From: Paenisporosarcina indica | GTDB lineage: Bacteria; Bacillota; Bacilli; Bacillales_A; Planococcaceae | Assembly (NCBI RefSeq): GCF_001939075.1 | Contig: NZ_MPTA01000006.1 | Location: 62,001 to 126,000, forward strand | Direction of reading: 5' to 3' | DNA length: 64,000 bases | Shown here: positions 1 through 9,337 of the stretch, in pieces | Layout: the number at the start of each line of letters is the position of its first letter | Numbering within the stretch: the first letter of the stretch is position 1 | Position numbers and translations under genes: made by a program | The notes under the pieces: model-generated | What the model saw: the letters and a program-made list of their open reading frames with translations, nothing else | The model's database searches: none | What the model was told of the DNA's origin: nothing

Positions 1-626
1 TCATGCAACGAGAAAACAGTTTCCATATCACTGGGGTCGACAGATGCCGTTGTTAGATCACCGATCAACTGAATTCTTTTTTCTCTTCTATTTAATCCAT
101 GCAGCTTTTTTCTTGGCTTCATATAATCATTCAAATCAATTGATTCAATATGAATATACGGTGTGACGCTTGAAAAAATAGTGGTTGGATAATCTCTGCT
201 TTTTAAATAACCCATTATATTTGTGGTTGTTTTACTGCTAGATAACAAGCCATGGAGATTAAAGACAACATTTGGAATGGATGTAATGAGATAATTCAGG
301 ATAAAAGGTATGGCTGCTTTCTTATCTTTGTCGTAAACAATTACATCCATATAGTCAGCTTCATCTCTTGCCACGAATTCTACAAGAGTTGAATTCCATT
401 TGTTTGTAAACTGAAACGGAAAGAAACCAATCCATTTGTCATTGTCTTCTACAACAAGTATCTCAATATTTTTATCTTTGCCCAGATGCAACCACCAGTG
501 CACAATCCACTCAAACTCTATAAATGGATTTGTATTTTGATTACTCTCCAATATTTGATCCCAGTTTTCTTTGTACTTTCGCAATTCTTCTATAGTTCGA
601 ATTTTATCAAGTTTAATATAGGTCAC
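1..626 (-). CDS. FemAB/CelD-like GNAT acyltransferase (3' end cut by window)
   Basis: This is an open frame running off the left edge, about 208 codons visible. The start chosen is GTG at 626, because the nearby ATG frame closes after six codons. The N-terminal part contains FIEFEWIVHWW and the block WIGFFPF, typical of the CelD/BcsL (GNAT/FemAB-like) acetyltransferases found in exopolysaccharide loci. Such enzymes transfer an acyl or aminoacyl group to a cell-surface precursor; the substrate cannot be told here. It lies just downstream of and on the same strand as the Wzz/kinase-like gene, with a 43-base gap, which fits a surface polysaccharide operon. The family call is moderately sure; the C-terminal half is missing. 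Confidence 0.6.
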   Translation of the reverse strand, partial: MTYIKLDKIRTIEELRKYKENWDQILESNQNTNPFIEFEWIVHWWLHLGKDKNIEILVVEDNDKWIGFFPFQFTNKWNSTLVEFVARDEADYMDVIVYDKDKKAAIPFILNYLITSIPNVVFNLHGLLSSSKTTTNIMGYLKSRDYPTTIFSSVTPYIHIESIDLNDYMKPRKKLHGLNRREKRIQLIGDLTTASVDPSDMETVFSLH

Positions 627-669
627 CTTCCATCTTTTTAAGATTTTCTTACTAGAAAGCTAGCCACTT

Positions 670-1968
670 CTACTTCTTCGAACGTGGTGAATCTTTTGAT
701 TTGTTTATGATAACGCCCAGCAAAGGAGCTTGGACTATTTTTAACTTTTCAATCGCATGGATTGTTTTTTCAACTCTTGAAGTTTCAGCATTTACTACAT
801 ATATGCACCCATCTACCAAATTCGTTACTTTCAACGTTTCAGCAAAAGTTAAAGGATGGGTATCCACTATGATTACATCAAATAATTGCCGCAATTCTTC
901 CAGCAACTGTACAAAGTTCTCCGTGGATAGCAGTTCTGAAGGATTTGTTTGGACGGGTCCAGCACTAATAAAGAATAAGTTTGGTACCTTTGTCGGTTGG
1001 ATGATGTCATTTACACTGCATAAGTCCAAGACGTAAGATGTGACACCTATTTGATTGGAGTATTCAAAAAGTCGATGCTCAGTTGCTCGGCATAAGTCGA
1101 CGTCCACATACACGGTCTTTTTGTGATCCATGGCAAATGCCACACTTAAATTGGTGCTGACAAATAACTTACCATCACCCGATTCGGCACTACTTACCAA
1201 TAACGTTTTTGCCTGTTTCTTTAACAGGTCATCCGTTAAGTTCTTTTGAATTGATTGAAATGCTTCTAAAAATACATGATTGGCAGGAAGTTCATTAATC
1301 AGTAATCCATCACTAAAGGGCAGAACACCAAGAACCGGCAACTTTAATATCTTTTCGGCTTTTTCTGGTGAATCTAATATTGTTAAAAACGATTGTTGAA
1401 TCAGGACAATGACATAGCTTAGCAAGCAGCCCACAAGAGCAGAAAATGCAAAAAACAAAACAGTTAGAGGGGTTATTGGTTTTTCATCTTCAACAGTAGC
1501 GTCACTGATGATTAACACATTATCTACCTTTTTTGATGTCTTGGATTCGTCTTGAAAAACAATTGCCAATGTATTAGCCAATTTTATCGCATGATCTGGT
1601 GATTTATCCTTTGCAATAATGGTGATTGTTTGAGGACTTAACTTAGACTCTACTTTTACTTTCCTTTTTAACTCTTCCTTTTTATACGTTGTATTCAAAG
1701 CAACATTGACTTTGCTTAATACGCCATCATTATTTGTTAAATGTTTATAGGTCTCTGTCAGAAGTAAGTCTTTTTCTCCCTCGACATTCATCACCGATTC
1801 CTCTTTGGCCAATTTGACAATCACATCAGCTTTGGCTTCGTAACTTAGTGGAATCGCAAAACTTGTGAACCCTCCAATAAATGTCATAAAGAAGGTAACC
1901 AAAATGATCAATTTTTTCTTTCTTTTAAACAAATGAAATGCATTTTGTAGTTTCAAAGTTTGTTTCAT
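670..1968 (-). CDS. Wzz chain-length protein fused to CpsD/CapB-like tyrosine-kinase domain, ATP site degenerate
   Basis: The 432-residue protein joins a Wzz-type co-polymerase module (TM helix about 20-40, extracytoplasmic part 41-165, TM helix about 169-191) to a cytoplasmic BY-kinase-like domain (about 210-425). Such proteins control polymer length and export of capsule or exopolysaccharide. The kinase part keeps the family layout: Walker A region 259-268 (SSAESGDGKL), Walker A' at 286-291 (VYVDVD), the SAGPVQTNPSELL block at 335-347 and Walker B at 363-372. Walker A has Leu where Ser/Thr normally follows the Lys. Walker A' and B also deviate, and the C-terminus (KSKDSPRSKK) has no tyrosine cluster. 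The fusion is unusual for Firmicutes, where the two halves are usually separate genes. The domain is probably a weak or structural kinase relative. Confidence 0.75.
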   Translation of the reverse strand: MKQTLKLQNAFHLFKRKKKLIILVTFFMTFIGGFTSFAIPLSYEAKADVIVKLAKEESVMNVEGEKDLLLTETYKHLTNNDGVLSKVNVALNTTYKKEELKRKVKVESKLSPQTITIIAKDKSPDHAIKLANTLAIVFQDESKTSKKVDNVLIISDATVEDEKPITPLTVLFFAFSALVGCLLSYVIVLIQQSFLTILDSPEKAEKILKLPVLGVLPFSDGLLINELPANHVFLEAFQSIQKNLTDDLLKKQAKTLLVSSAESGDGKLFVSTNLSVAFAMDHKKTVYVDVDLCRATEHRLFEYSNQIGVTSYVLDLCSVNDIIQPTKVPNLFFISAGPVQTNPSELLSTENFVQLLEELRQLFDVIIVDTHPLTFAETLKVTNLVDGCIYVVNAETSRVEKTIHAIEKLKIVQAPLLGVIINKSKDSPRSKK

Positions 1969-2182
1969 TTAAACCATTAAACCTCCTTTGTAAATTGCCA
2001 CATCGAGGAAATAAAGTTACCTATTCTATTGAAAATAAACCACACACCTTTTGACCAAATGGCTGATCCGTCCAGATGCATACTAATGATTTTCATTTAA
2101 CGTTTTTCAGAATATGAACTGTACCAGTTCTTAGTGATTATATTCATTCACCCCACTCGTACAGAACTAAAATTACATACAA

Positions 2183-2228
2183 CACAAAAACACGTCGCTC
2201 GAAGTTTCTCGAAAGACGTGTTTTTGTG
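2183..2228. terminator. Bidirectional intrinsic terminator
   Basis: Two perfect 14-base arms (2183-2196 and 2215-2228, core CACGTC/GACGTG with A- and T-rich ends) form a hairpin that ends either strand. It lies just downstream of the small lipoprotein gene at 2255-2521. Confidence 0.8.
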
Positions 2229-2254
2229 TATATTTTTCAACCCATTAATGGATG

Positions 2255-2521
2255 TTACTTATTTAGATCTGTTTCCTTTTTTTCTTGTGTATCTGGCATA
2301 TCAAATTCATCATCACCGATTATTTCATTTTCTTTCTGACCTGGCTTCACTTCACTGTCTTCACTCACACCTTCATTTTCGTTATCTTTCGGACCAGGTA
2401 CTTGAGTTTCATCCTGAGTTTCCTCCGCAGGTGGGTTATTAGCACGATTTGCTTCCTCATCTCCACAACCGACGAGAAGAAGTGCTGATAATGCTACTAC
2501 TAGTGACGTTTTTTTACTCAT
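2255..2521 (-). CDS. Small acidic lipoprotein, function unknown
   Basis: The 88-residue product has a lipoprotein signal peptide (MSKKTSLVVALSALLLVGC) with lipobox LLVGC, so the mature protein starts at Cys19 and is lipid-anchored to the outer face of the membrane. The mature part is very hydrophilic, rich in Glu, Asp and Pro, with no recognisable fold. A GGAGGG ribosome binding site lies just upstream of the ATG, and a strong terminator follows, so it is a monocistronic unit. No function can be inferred. Confidence 0.7.
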   Translation of the reverse strand: MSKKTSLVVALSALLLVGCGDEEANRANNPPAEETQDETQVPGPKDNENEGVSEDSEVKPGQKENEIIGDDEFDMPDTQEKKETDLNK

Positions 2522-2636
2522 CTAAATACCCTCCATTGATTCTTTTTTGTATTTTGTCCGACTAATATAGAACTATGTAAAAATTTTATATTAGACAAAT
2601 AAAAACCATAAAACGAAATGTTTTCACATTTGGTTT

Positions 2637-2706
2637 TATGTAGACGGAGGGAATCTAACACACGTTCAGAAACTCCAACACTTAAGCTTCTGTGCGTATA
2701 TGTTGC
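2637..2706 (-). other. Degenerate copy of the ssrA 3' end (old attachment site)
   Basis: About 70 bases match the 3' end of the functional tmRNA gene (from 43684) with about ten differences. The block ACTCCAACACTTAAGCTTCT is identical. It has the same orientation as ssrA, so it is a direct repeat. It is best read as an old att remnant left by elements that used the tmRNA gene. A small minus-strand frame over it is not a gene. The flanking 2522-2955 holds nothing else I can support. Confidence 0.8.
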
Positions 2707-2955
2707 CAATTTCCGATTTCCATTATCTTCTAAGTCTTAAGTCTTAGAAAAAAATAATTCTAAGGATCAATGTGGAATTGACTCCTATTTTTTACAATGA
2801 AGATACAACTGAAGCTATGGGAGGAAAGGAGCACATCGTTTGTATTAAATTATTGTAAAATTTTTATAGTTTAACAATAGTCTGATTTATCGTTTTGTAT
2901 TCATGATAGGATTTTATTTGGGAATAAATCAGTAATTTTTAGGAGGAGAATATCT

Positions 2956-5900
2956 GTGTCGAGATTTACCAAGTGGGCTTTTGATAACAGGGCTGCTGTC
3001 GCTGTATTGACTATTTTAATTTTAGCTATGGGTGTTGTCAGCTATTTTAGACTGCCGATGGAATTTTTACCCTCAGCGGATAATCCGCAAGTAACCATTA
3101 TTTCCATGGGCCATGGAACTGACTCCAAGACAATGGAATCAGAAGTAACCATTCCGATTGAAAGAGCCGTTACAGGAATGAACGGAAAAACATCTGTTTA
3201 TTCTACCACTGGAGATGGCTTTTCCAAAGTAGACCTGTTCTTCGAGGCAGGATATGATATGAAGCAAGCCAAACAGGATGTACAAGATGCATTAAGCAGT
3301 GTGGCTTTGCCTCAGTTTATTTCCAAGCCAACAATCTCACAGCTTAATACTTCTATGATTCCAATTGCTAACCTTGCCGTCACCTTTGACGACGGGTTGA
3401 CTACAGAAAATATGGATTTTGCTCGTGAAGAGCTTCAATCACTCTATCAAGAAATCAAAGGCGTCTCCAGTGTAGATGTATATGGGATTACAGATTCCGT
3501 CATTTCCGTCCATATAGATGATGAAAAATTGGCTGAAAATCAAATTTCTCTTCAAGCGATTTTGGGTATTCTAAATGGTCAAAACACTGCTGTAGCTGTC
3601 GGAGAAAAGATGATTGACGGAAAAACAAGCAATATTAAAGTAATCGGAGATTTAACAAGCCTTGAAAAACTAAAAGGTTTAATTGTAGCGCCAAGTGTAA
3701 CGTTAGGCGAAATTGCAACAATTGAAGAAACAAGAGAAGAAAATTTCATTAGCCGATTCAATGGTAAGGATAGTTTAGAAATTAGCATCACAAAGGACAG
3801 TCAATCCAATGCCGTGACGATTAGCAAAGAAATTGAAAAAGTAACAAAGGAAATCAATGAAAAGTATGATCACCAGGAATCAGTTATTTTTATATCCACT
3901 GCTGATATGGTTCAAAATTCCGTTCATACTATGATAAAAGAAGTTCTTCTTGGTGCACTATTTGCAACAATTATAATCATGATCTTCCTACGAAATATTC
4001 GTTCTACTTTTATTACCATTGTATCAATCCCTTTATCCCTTTGCTTCACACTATTCCTACTATCATGGTCTGGCGTGACATTGAATATATTAACACTTGG
4101 CGGTGTTGCTGTTGCAGTTGGGCGACTAGTTGATGACAGTATTGTTGTAATCGAAAATATTTTCCGTAAAATGCAAACAGAGAAGTTCTCAGTCCAAATG
4201 ATAATTGACGCAACTAAGCAAGTTGGTGTTGCGATTACTGCTTCTACATTAACGACTGTAGCCGTTTTCTTACCAATGAGTTTATTGAATGGAGGACTTC
4301 AAGAATTCCTTTTACCATTCGCTTTAACCGTAACCTATTCCTTGCTCGCTTCTTTGATTGTTGCGTTGACTGTTGTTCCGTTAATGAGTGCGGGGTTATT
4401 GAAGAATGCGAAAATTCCCGAACATAAACCAGCTGTTCGTTTCCCAAAAATAGTTACATGGTCCCTAAACCATAAATGGATCGTCTTCTCGATTTCCATC
4501 TTCCTTTTCATCGGATCCATCGGCACATACTTTGCCATTCCAAAAGGTGCAGTTGACAGCTCCTCTGCTGACTATGTCTCGGCCACGCTGAGTTACCCGA
4601 ATGATACGCCAATGGAAGAAGTAAAGGAAAAGACAATTGAACTTGAAACATCAATCCGAGATATGGATGAAGTGAAATATGTGTTTTCACAGGTAGGTTC
4701 TCCAGCTGAGAGCGCTCAATACGGCTATGTGGGATCACCGACAGAAGCATCTTTCAGTATTTTATTAGATGACAAAAATGATACAGACCTTATAGTGAAA
4801 GAAATGGAAAAGAAAAAGAATCAATATCCTGATGCCCTTTTAGAAGTTACGACAGCCTCCTTTATGATGGGGGGAGCAGGTGCGAATATCACCATTGATG
4901 TAGTCGGTGAAAATTTGGCAGAGCTTGAAGAAGTGGCAAACAATATTAAAGAAAAAGTTCAGACCATTGAGGGTGTGGAGGAAGTATCCACCAATCAAGA
5001 CGAAAAGAAAACTGTACACTCCCTCGTTGTAGATCCAACAAAAGGAAATACTGAACAAATCGCACAGCAGTTGGGTGTGATGTTAAATAAGACACCAATT
5101 GGAACGATTAGTTTAAATGACAAGCAAAAAACCGTATTCCTGGAACCTCTCCTGGACACGGAATCACCTGAAGACATAGGGAATATACCAGTCATGACCG
5201 ATAGCGGCCTTGTACCAGTATCGTCCATGGCTACCTTACAAAGTGAAGAGCTATCAACAAACCAGTTTCATAAAAATGGAGAAGCTTACCTTCGGGTCAC
5301 AGCATCCGTCGATCCTGCAAAGCTATCTGAAATCTCGAGCTCAATAAATCTAGAGATTTTCGGCGATAAAAATGACAATGAAGGCATGAAACTTCCAGAT
5401 AATGTTGAGGTTCTAGTCGGTGGATCAAGTAGCCAACAAGCGGATGATTTTACAGATTTATTTCTCATTATGCTTGTTTCAATTGGGATTGTATTTTTAA
5501 TTATGGTCATCACATTTAAGTCGATCAGAGCACCAATTGCCATTCTTTGCTCTCTGCCACTTGCTGCGATTGGCGCCATTTTAGGAATCGTCATCAGCCG
5601 AATCTCAGTTGATATCACAGCACTTCTAGGAGCATTAATGCTCATTGGGATCGTCGTAACAAATGCAATTGTACTTTTAGACCGAGTAAAACAAAATGAA
5701 CAAAAAATGATTATTCGTGATGCGCTTGTAGAAGCAACAGCAACAAGAATGAGACCAATCTTCATGACTGCGATTGCAACCATTTGTGCGATGCTTCCAT
5801 TACTAATGAAAAAAGCTGAAACAGGTAGTTTAGTATCACAAAGTCTCGCAGTTGTTGTTATTGGTGGGTTAGCCATGGCAACCCTGCTTACTCTGATTGT

Positions 5901-5991
5901 GATTCCATGTATCTATGAATTGCTTTATTTTAGAAAGTCTAAGAAACAGCGAATGAATCAGGCAGCAGTTCAGGAAACTTCCGAACAGTAA
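2956..5991 (+). CDS. swrC: RND-family efflux transporter, SwrC/YerP-like
   Basis: The 1011-residue protein is a proton-driven RND permease of the AcrB/HAE1 superfamily. The closest named relative I recognise is Bacillus SwrC (YerP), which exports surfactin and confers resistance to it. The start is GTG at 2956, with AGGAGGAG ten bases upstream. The layout is classic: TM1 at about 13-31, a periplasmic-type loop with PMEFLPSAD, a bundle of TM helices (about 335-490), a second large loop, and a second bundle (about 850-990). The sequence GRLVDDSIVVIENIFR in the first bundle contains the conserved acidic proton-relay pair. In Gram-positives these pumps act without an outer-membrane channel. No linked adaptor or regulator is seen; the gene stands alone between the old att remnant and an IS relic. 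Confidence 0.85.
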   Translation: MSRFTKWAFDNRAAVAVLTILILAMGVVSYFRLPMEFLPSADNPQVTIISMGHGTDSKTMESEVTIPIERAVTGMNGKTSVYSTTGDGFSKVDLFFEAGYDMKQAKQDVQDALSSVALPQFISKPTISQLNTSMIPIANLAVTFDDGLTTENMDFAREELQSLYQEIKGVSSVDVYGITDSVISVHIDDEKLAENQISLQAILGILNGQNTAVAVGEKMIDGKTSNIKVIGDLTSLEKLKGLIVAPSVTLGEIATIEETREENFISRFNGKDSLEISITKDSQSNAVTISKEIEKVTKEINEKYDHQESVIFISTADMVQNSVHTMIKEVLLGALFATIIIMIFLRNIRSTFITIVSIPLSLCFTLFLLSWSGVTLNILTLGGVAVAVGRLVDDSIVVIENIFRKMQTEKFSVQMIIDATKQVGVAITASTLTTVAVFLPMSLLNGGLQEFLLPFALTVTYSLLASLIVALTVVPLMSAGLLKNAKIPEHKPAVRFPKIVTWSLNHKWIVFSISIFLFIGSIGTYFAIPKGAVDSSSADYVSATLSYPNDTPMEEVKEKTIELETSIRDMDEVKYVFSQVGSPAESAQYGYVGSPTEASFSILLDDKNDTDLIVKEMEKKKNQYPDALLEVTTASFMMGGAGANITIDVVGENLAELEEVANNIKEKVQTIEGVEEVSTNQDEKKTVHSLVVDPTKGNTEQIAQQLGVMLNKTPIGTISLNDKQKTVFLEPLLDTESPEDIGNIPVMTDSGLVPVSSMATLQSEELSTNQFHKNGEAYLRVTASVDPAKLSEISSSINLEIFGDKNDNEGMKLPDNVEVLVGGSSSQQADDFTDLFLIMLVSIGIVFLIMVITFKSIRAPIAILCSLPLAAIGAILGIVISRISVDITALLGALMLIGIVVTNAIVLLDRVKQNEQKMIIRDALVEATATRMRPIFMTAIATICAMLPLLMKKAETGSLVSQSLAVVVIGGLAMATLLTLIVIPCIYELLYFRKSKKQRMNQAAVQETSEQ

Positions 5992-6206
5992 GAGGAGAGT
6001 ATGTGTTTATTTTGGTACCCAACATGTTCGTTATCGTTTCGGAGTAATCTAAATAAGAATCTTGCTACGTCATTACGAATAGATAATTAAAGCAGGGGCT
6101 GTCCCAAAAGTCATAGAAAATGACTTTTAGGGCAGCTCTCTTTATATTAATATTTCTCCGTTATATTAATATGAGGATTTCCGTTCCAACGTACTTTCAT
6201 GTTTCG

Positions 6207-6401
6207 AAGCTAGCGTATCGATGCAGAAACAGGCGGACGCGTTCCGCGGGGCGGGCGGTGAGCCTCCTCGTCACTTAAAAACATGTGCTCCTGCATCGCT
6301 GCGCTAGCTTCGTCGCAAACGAGTTGTGCAAAATTCATTTCCACAACTCGTTTCCTGAGGGGTCTCACCTGTCCCGCTGATCCCGCAGGAGTCGCCGCCT
6401 T
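6207..6401. repeat. GC-rich structured interspersed repeat
   Basis: This block is far richer in GC than its surroundings. It has three nested or adjacent inverted repeats: 6207-6227 with 6291-6311 (19 of 21 match), a hairpin at 6319-6351 around CGAGTTGTG, and the outer pair 6231-6270 with about 6355-6401 (AGGCGG...GGTGAG...). Similar GC-rich palindromic repeats are spread through many Bacillaceae genomes. No coding function is evident. Confidence 0.6.
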
Positions 6402-6464
6402 CCACTACAATCTATAAAGTGTTTAATAATCAACGGGTATATACAACCTAGCTATAAAAAAAAC

Positions 6465-6730
6465 ATGATGCATTCGCTATTTGAAGTAATGAAAGCAAAG
6501 GCAAAAGCAGCCCTTGAATGTGAAACAAAATCACGCATCTACGCGCAACGTAAAATTGACGTAGAAAGTGTTTTTGGTCTCCTCAAGGGTAATCAGTCGT
6601 TCCGCAAATATTTTACTGCGGGGCCTCGATAAGATCCACACAGAGTTTGGGATGGTGGCATTATCCCACAACCTCTTGAAAGTAGCAGACATCCGCCAGC
6701 TACTTTCAAGGAAAACAAGTGAAAACATAA
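6465..6730 (+). pseudogene. IS1182-family transposase, C-terminal remnant with frameshift
   Basis: Translation gives RIYAQRKIDVESVFGLLKG, the conserved C-terminal block of IS1182/DDE transposases. It continues in another frame as RGLDKIHTEFGMVALSHN. A frameshift near 6615 and the absence of the N-terminal two thirds make it a dead remnant inside the 6092-6801 element. Confidence 0.8.
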
Positions 6731-6822
6731 AAACAGGTGGAGAAAAACGACTCGTTTTTCTTCACCTGTTTCATTTTAGGAACTTATTAGACTGCCCCTG
6801 CTTCGTCTATTGTTTTTATAAA

Positions 6823-7353
6823 TTATACAAGCACAAAATCAGCACCTTCAGGATAAAGGGAAACATATACACCGTCTTCATTTAAATAGGCTAATTCAAC
6901 ACCCTGTAATAAATTGTGTTGGGATAGTACTTTCTTGATAGTTTCCAATGCTATTTCAACATCTAGTACAAGGCAAGAGGTGGTCCCAGCACCATCACCA
7001 ATTTCTGAACCATAAAGCTCCCCAATTCCTGTCGAGAACAAAGCATCATCTAATAAGTCTTCTACAAGAAAACTCTTTTCCTCCGTCTCTTCGAATTGCT
7101 CTTCATCTTCATAACGGTATTGCACAACTACTTTAATCATCGACTTTTCATCAACATATTCATAGCCCTGATAAACCTTCTCTTCAGCTAATTTTTTCAT
7201 TACTTTTTTTGAGCTTGCAAATAAAGTCAGGGGTATTTCTTCCTCGTTACCACTAACCCCTACAGTGCCAGAAAGTATGTGTAAATTCTTTTCCACTTTC
7301 CAAACTTGCCAATAAGATATTTTATTACTGGTCTTTTTAATTAATCTAATCAT
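6823..7353 (-). CDS. WGR-domain-like protein, function unknown
   Basis: The 176-residue protein starts with a stretch resembling the WGR fold: YWQVWKVEKNLHILSGTVG followed by a helix and KVYQGYEYVDE (about 14-70). WGR domains occur in MolR-like and PARP proteins and are thought to bind nucleic acids. The rest is acidic, with a C-terminal segment ending GADFVLV, and no enzyme motif. The ATG follows a weak AAGGGGAAT ribosome binding site. It is a single gene next to the IS1182 relic. The name rests on a few residues, so the domain call is tentative. Confidence 0.5.
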   Translation of the reverse strand: MIRLIKKTSNKISYWQVWKVEKNLHILSGTVGVSGNEEEIPLTLFASSKKVMKKLAEEKVYQGYEYVDEKSMIKVVVQYRYEDEEQFEETEEKSFLVEDLLDDALFSTGIGELYGSEIGDGAGTTSCLVLDVEIALETIKKVLSQHNLLQGVELAYLNEDGVYVSLYPEGADFVLV

Positions 7354-7866
7354 GTTGTATCATTCCCCTTTTTTATGATTCATGACCATTCTTAACCCAA
7401 TAATAACTAATTTTCTATTAATCTTTATTCTAATATACAAAAAGGCGCTCAACCTCTGATTATCAGAATTTGGCGACTTTTTTAGTACCATCGGAAAATT
7501 CAACATGATGTTCTAATTTCTGAACAATTAGGACCTTTTTTCTGATTGCATCCTTTAAATTTTGTTAAAGTTTTTTCAAAATGATTTCCGCATAAACTTT
7601 TTAACTGCAGTTTTTGCGAGAATCCATGATATTCAGTAGATAATAATTCACTATCAGAATTCTTCTTCACGTAATCACGTAAATATCCAAACTTACCCGT
7701 TCCCACTATCATACCACCACTTCAGCGAACAAACCTACAGGGAGCCAATGTAGTAACCAAGCGCAAATATCAATTTCCAAACGAAGAATTCCTGGAAAGG
7801 CTTCTGTCTCTCAGTTCGGAATCTACTTTCAAAGAGAATTCTCTTAATTTCAGAAAAAAATATGTA
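7354..7866. other. Non-coding stretch with a terminator-like hairpin
   Basis: The sequence 7440-7485 contains a hairpin around CTGATTATCAG followed by six T residues and may be a terminator. A short frame at 7500-7712 on the minus strand has no ribosome binding site and no family resemblance. Nothing else is supported. Confidence 0.35.
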
Positions 7867-7896
7867 TTGACATTATTGCGATAGTTATATTAGTAT
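7867..7896 (+). promoter_or_regulatory. SigA-type promoter for the PTS-like permease
   Basis: TTGACA (7867-7872) and TAGTAT (7891-7896) are separated by 18 bases. The roughly 170-base leader that follows contains a short hairpin near 7990-8015 (AGCGCTC...GAGAGCT then TTTTT), possibly an attenuator, before the AGGAGG at 8056. Confidence 0.5.
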
Positions 7897-8069
7897 AATA
7901 GCAATTCATTAGTCGCCTCCGATATATACTTTGTATGTCTAGCACTAATAGATTAGACAACCTATCTAACTATAATCAATAAAGATTCAGCGCTCATCCT
8001 ATTGGAGAGCTTTTTATTTTATCTAAATTAGAAATATATTTTATGCGATATATTAGGAGGAGTTAAATA

Positions 8070-9098
8070 ATGAAAGCGTCAACGAAACAATATTTAATTG
8101 ATCGAATGTATAAAGGATCACAAGGGCTTGCAAACGCTGTATTAGTAACATTAGGTATCGGGCTTCTAATCGAAACTTTTGGAACATTTACTGGTTGGGA
8201 AGGTTTTACAACTATTGGGAAGTCAGCACAACTAATGCTAGCTCCTGCAATCGGTGCTGGTATTGCCTATCAATTAGGTGGGAATACACTGGTTATTTTC
8301 AGTGCAATGGCCTCTAGTACAATTGGTGCAAATGCTTTATCGCTTCATGCAGATGGTTTTTGGGTACTTACCACAGGACAACCAATTAGTGCTGTATTAG
8401 CTGCAGTCATTGCTGTTTGGGTTGGGAAACGTATTGCAGGTAAAACAAAACTAGATATGTTAGCTATCCCTTTTGCAGCTATATTTGTCGGAGGGGTTGC
8501 AGGTGTAGCTTTAGCAGCAGTAACAACTCCACTTTTACAACAGTTAAGTAGTTTTATTACCAACTCTGTATCAGGTTCACCACTTATCGGCTCAATTGTT
8601 ATAGCTCTTGTTTGGAGCATTTTCCTTATGTCTCCTGCATCCTCTGCAGCAATTGCGATTGCCTTACAACTTGATCCTGTTTCTAGTGCAGCGGCATTAA
8701 TCGGATGTACAGCTCAGTTTGCTGGTTGGACAGCTATGTCCTTTAAACAAAATGATCTTGGTGCAAATATTGCACAATCATTCCTAACACCAAAAGTACA
8801 AGTTCCTAATATCGTAAAAAACCCACGACTCATCGTAGGTCCATTTCTTGCTTCAATCATTTGTGCACCAATCGCTATCTTATTTTTCGACTTTCAAGTT
8901 CCCTATACATTAGCTGGACTTGGACTTAATTCTTTTATTGCTCCATTAAATATCTTGGCAAACCAAGGTGTAGGCTTTCTTGTGATGTATCTTGTATTAG
9001 GAGTAATTGTACCCGCGATAATTTCAGTTACTGTTTATCGCTTGTTAAAAAATAAAGGATTAGCTAAAACTGGTGATTTACATATGGAAGTAAAATAG
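8070..9098 (+). CDS. PTS EIIC-like membrane permease (PTS_EIIC_2 type)
   Basis: The 342-residue, very hydrophobic protein (about ten TM helices) matches the PTS_EIIC_2 group of uncharacterised sugar-permease-like proteins. Recognisable parts are the N-terminus STKQYLIDRMYKGSQGLANA, the loop LAPAIGAGIAYQLGG and the motif MSPASSAAIAIAL. No EIIA or EIIB partner lies nearby, so whether it works with the phosphotransferase system is unknown. ATG at 8070 follows AGGAGGAG by six bases. It has its own promoter, a leader with a possible attenuator, and a terminator at 9211. Confidence 0.7.
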   Translation: MKASTKQYLIDRMYKGSQGLANAVLVTLGIGLLIETFGTFTGWEGFTTIGKSAQLMLAPAIGAGIAYQLGGNTLVIFSAMASSTIGANALSLHADGFWVLTTGQPISAVLAAVIAVWVGKRIAGKTKLDMLAIPFAAIFVGGVAGVALAAVTTPLLQQLSSFITNSVSGSPLIGSIVIALVWSIFLMSPASSAAIAIALQLDPVSSAAALIGCTAQFAGWTAMSFKQNDLGANIAQSFLTPKVQVPNIVKNPRLIVGPFLASIICAPIAILFFDFQVPYTLAGLGLNSFIAPLNILANQGVGFLVMYLVLGVIVPAIISVTVYRLLKNKGLAKTGDLHMEVK

Positions 9099-9210
9099 TT
9101 TCTTTATGGCACTAGGTTATCCTTCAGCGCTTTGATACTCAAAGAAATCTGTAACTTCAGAAGAAAAACCCATATCCATTTTAAGCTTTATATTACATAT
9201 AAATTGAGGA

Positions 9211-9251
9211 AATCCAGCAACCTTGTATTAACAGGATTGCTGGGTTTTTTG
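9211..9251 (+). terminator. Terminator of the PTS-like gene
   Basis: A 15-base stem (9211-9225 with 9232-9246, two G-U pairs) is followed by TTTTTTG, 110 bases after the permease stop codon. Confidence 0.75.
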
Positions 9252-9337
9252 TTATATACATTTTGTCTATTGCTGCTACCGATAATTCGTCATTTAGTTT
9301 CCTGTTTTGAAGTCATTTGGTCTAATTGACGTATATT

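Larger units (their letters stand above)
6092..6801 (+). mobile_element. Internally deleted IS1182-family element
   Basis: The ends GCAGGGGC at 6092 and its inverse at 6794-6801 form imperfect terminal inverted repeats. Inside are a transposase 3' remnant (6465-6730) and a GC-rich repeat. The left end also folds as a hairpin (CAAAAGTCAT/ATGACTTTTA). Most of the transposase gene is missing, so the element cannot move by itself. Confidence 0.7.

Noticed and set aside
2518-2709. 63-codon minus-strand frame overlapping the lipoprotein start
   Set aside because: It reads through the degenerate ssrA remnant and has no ribosome binding site or family resemblance.
5286-5876. 196-codon minus-strand frame inside swrC
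   Set aside because: Antisense shadow of the RND transporter, with composition explained by the opposite strand.
7500-7712. 70-codon minus-strand frame
   Set aside because: No start signal, low-complexity Lys/Ser-rich product, no neighbour support.
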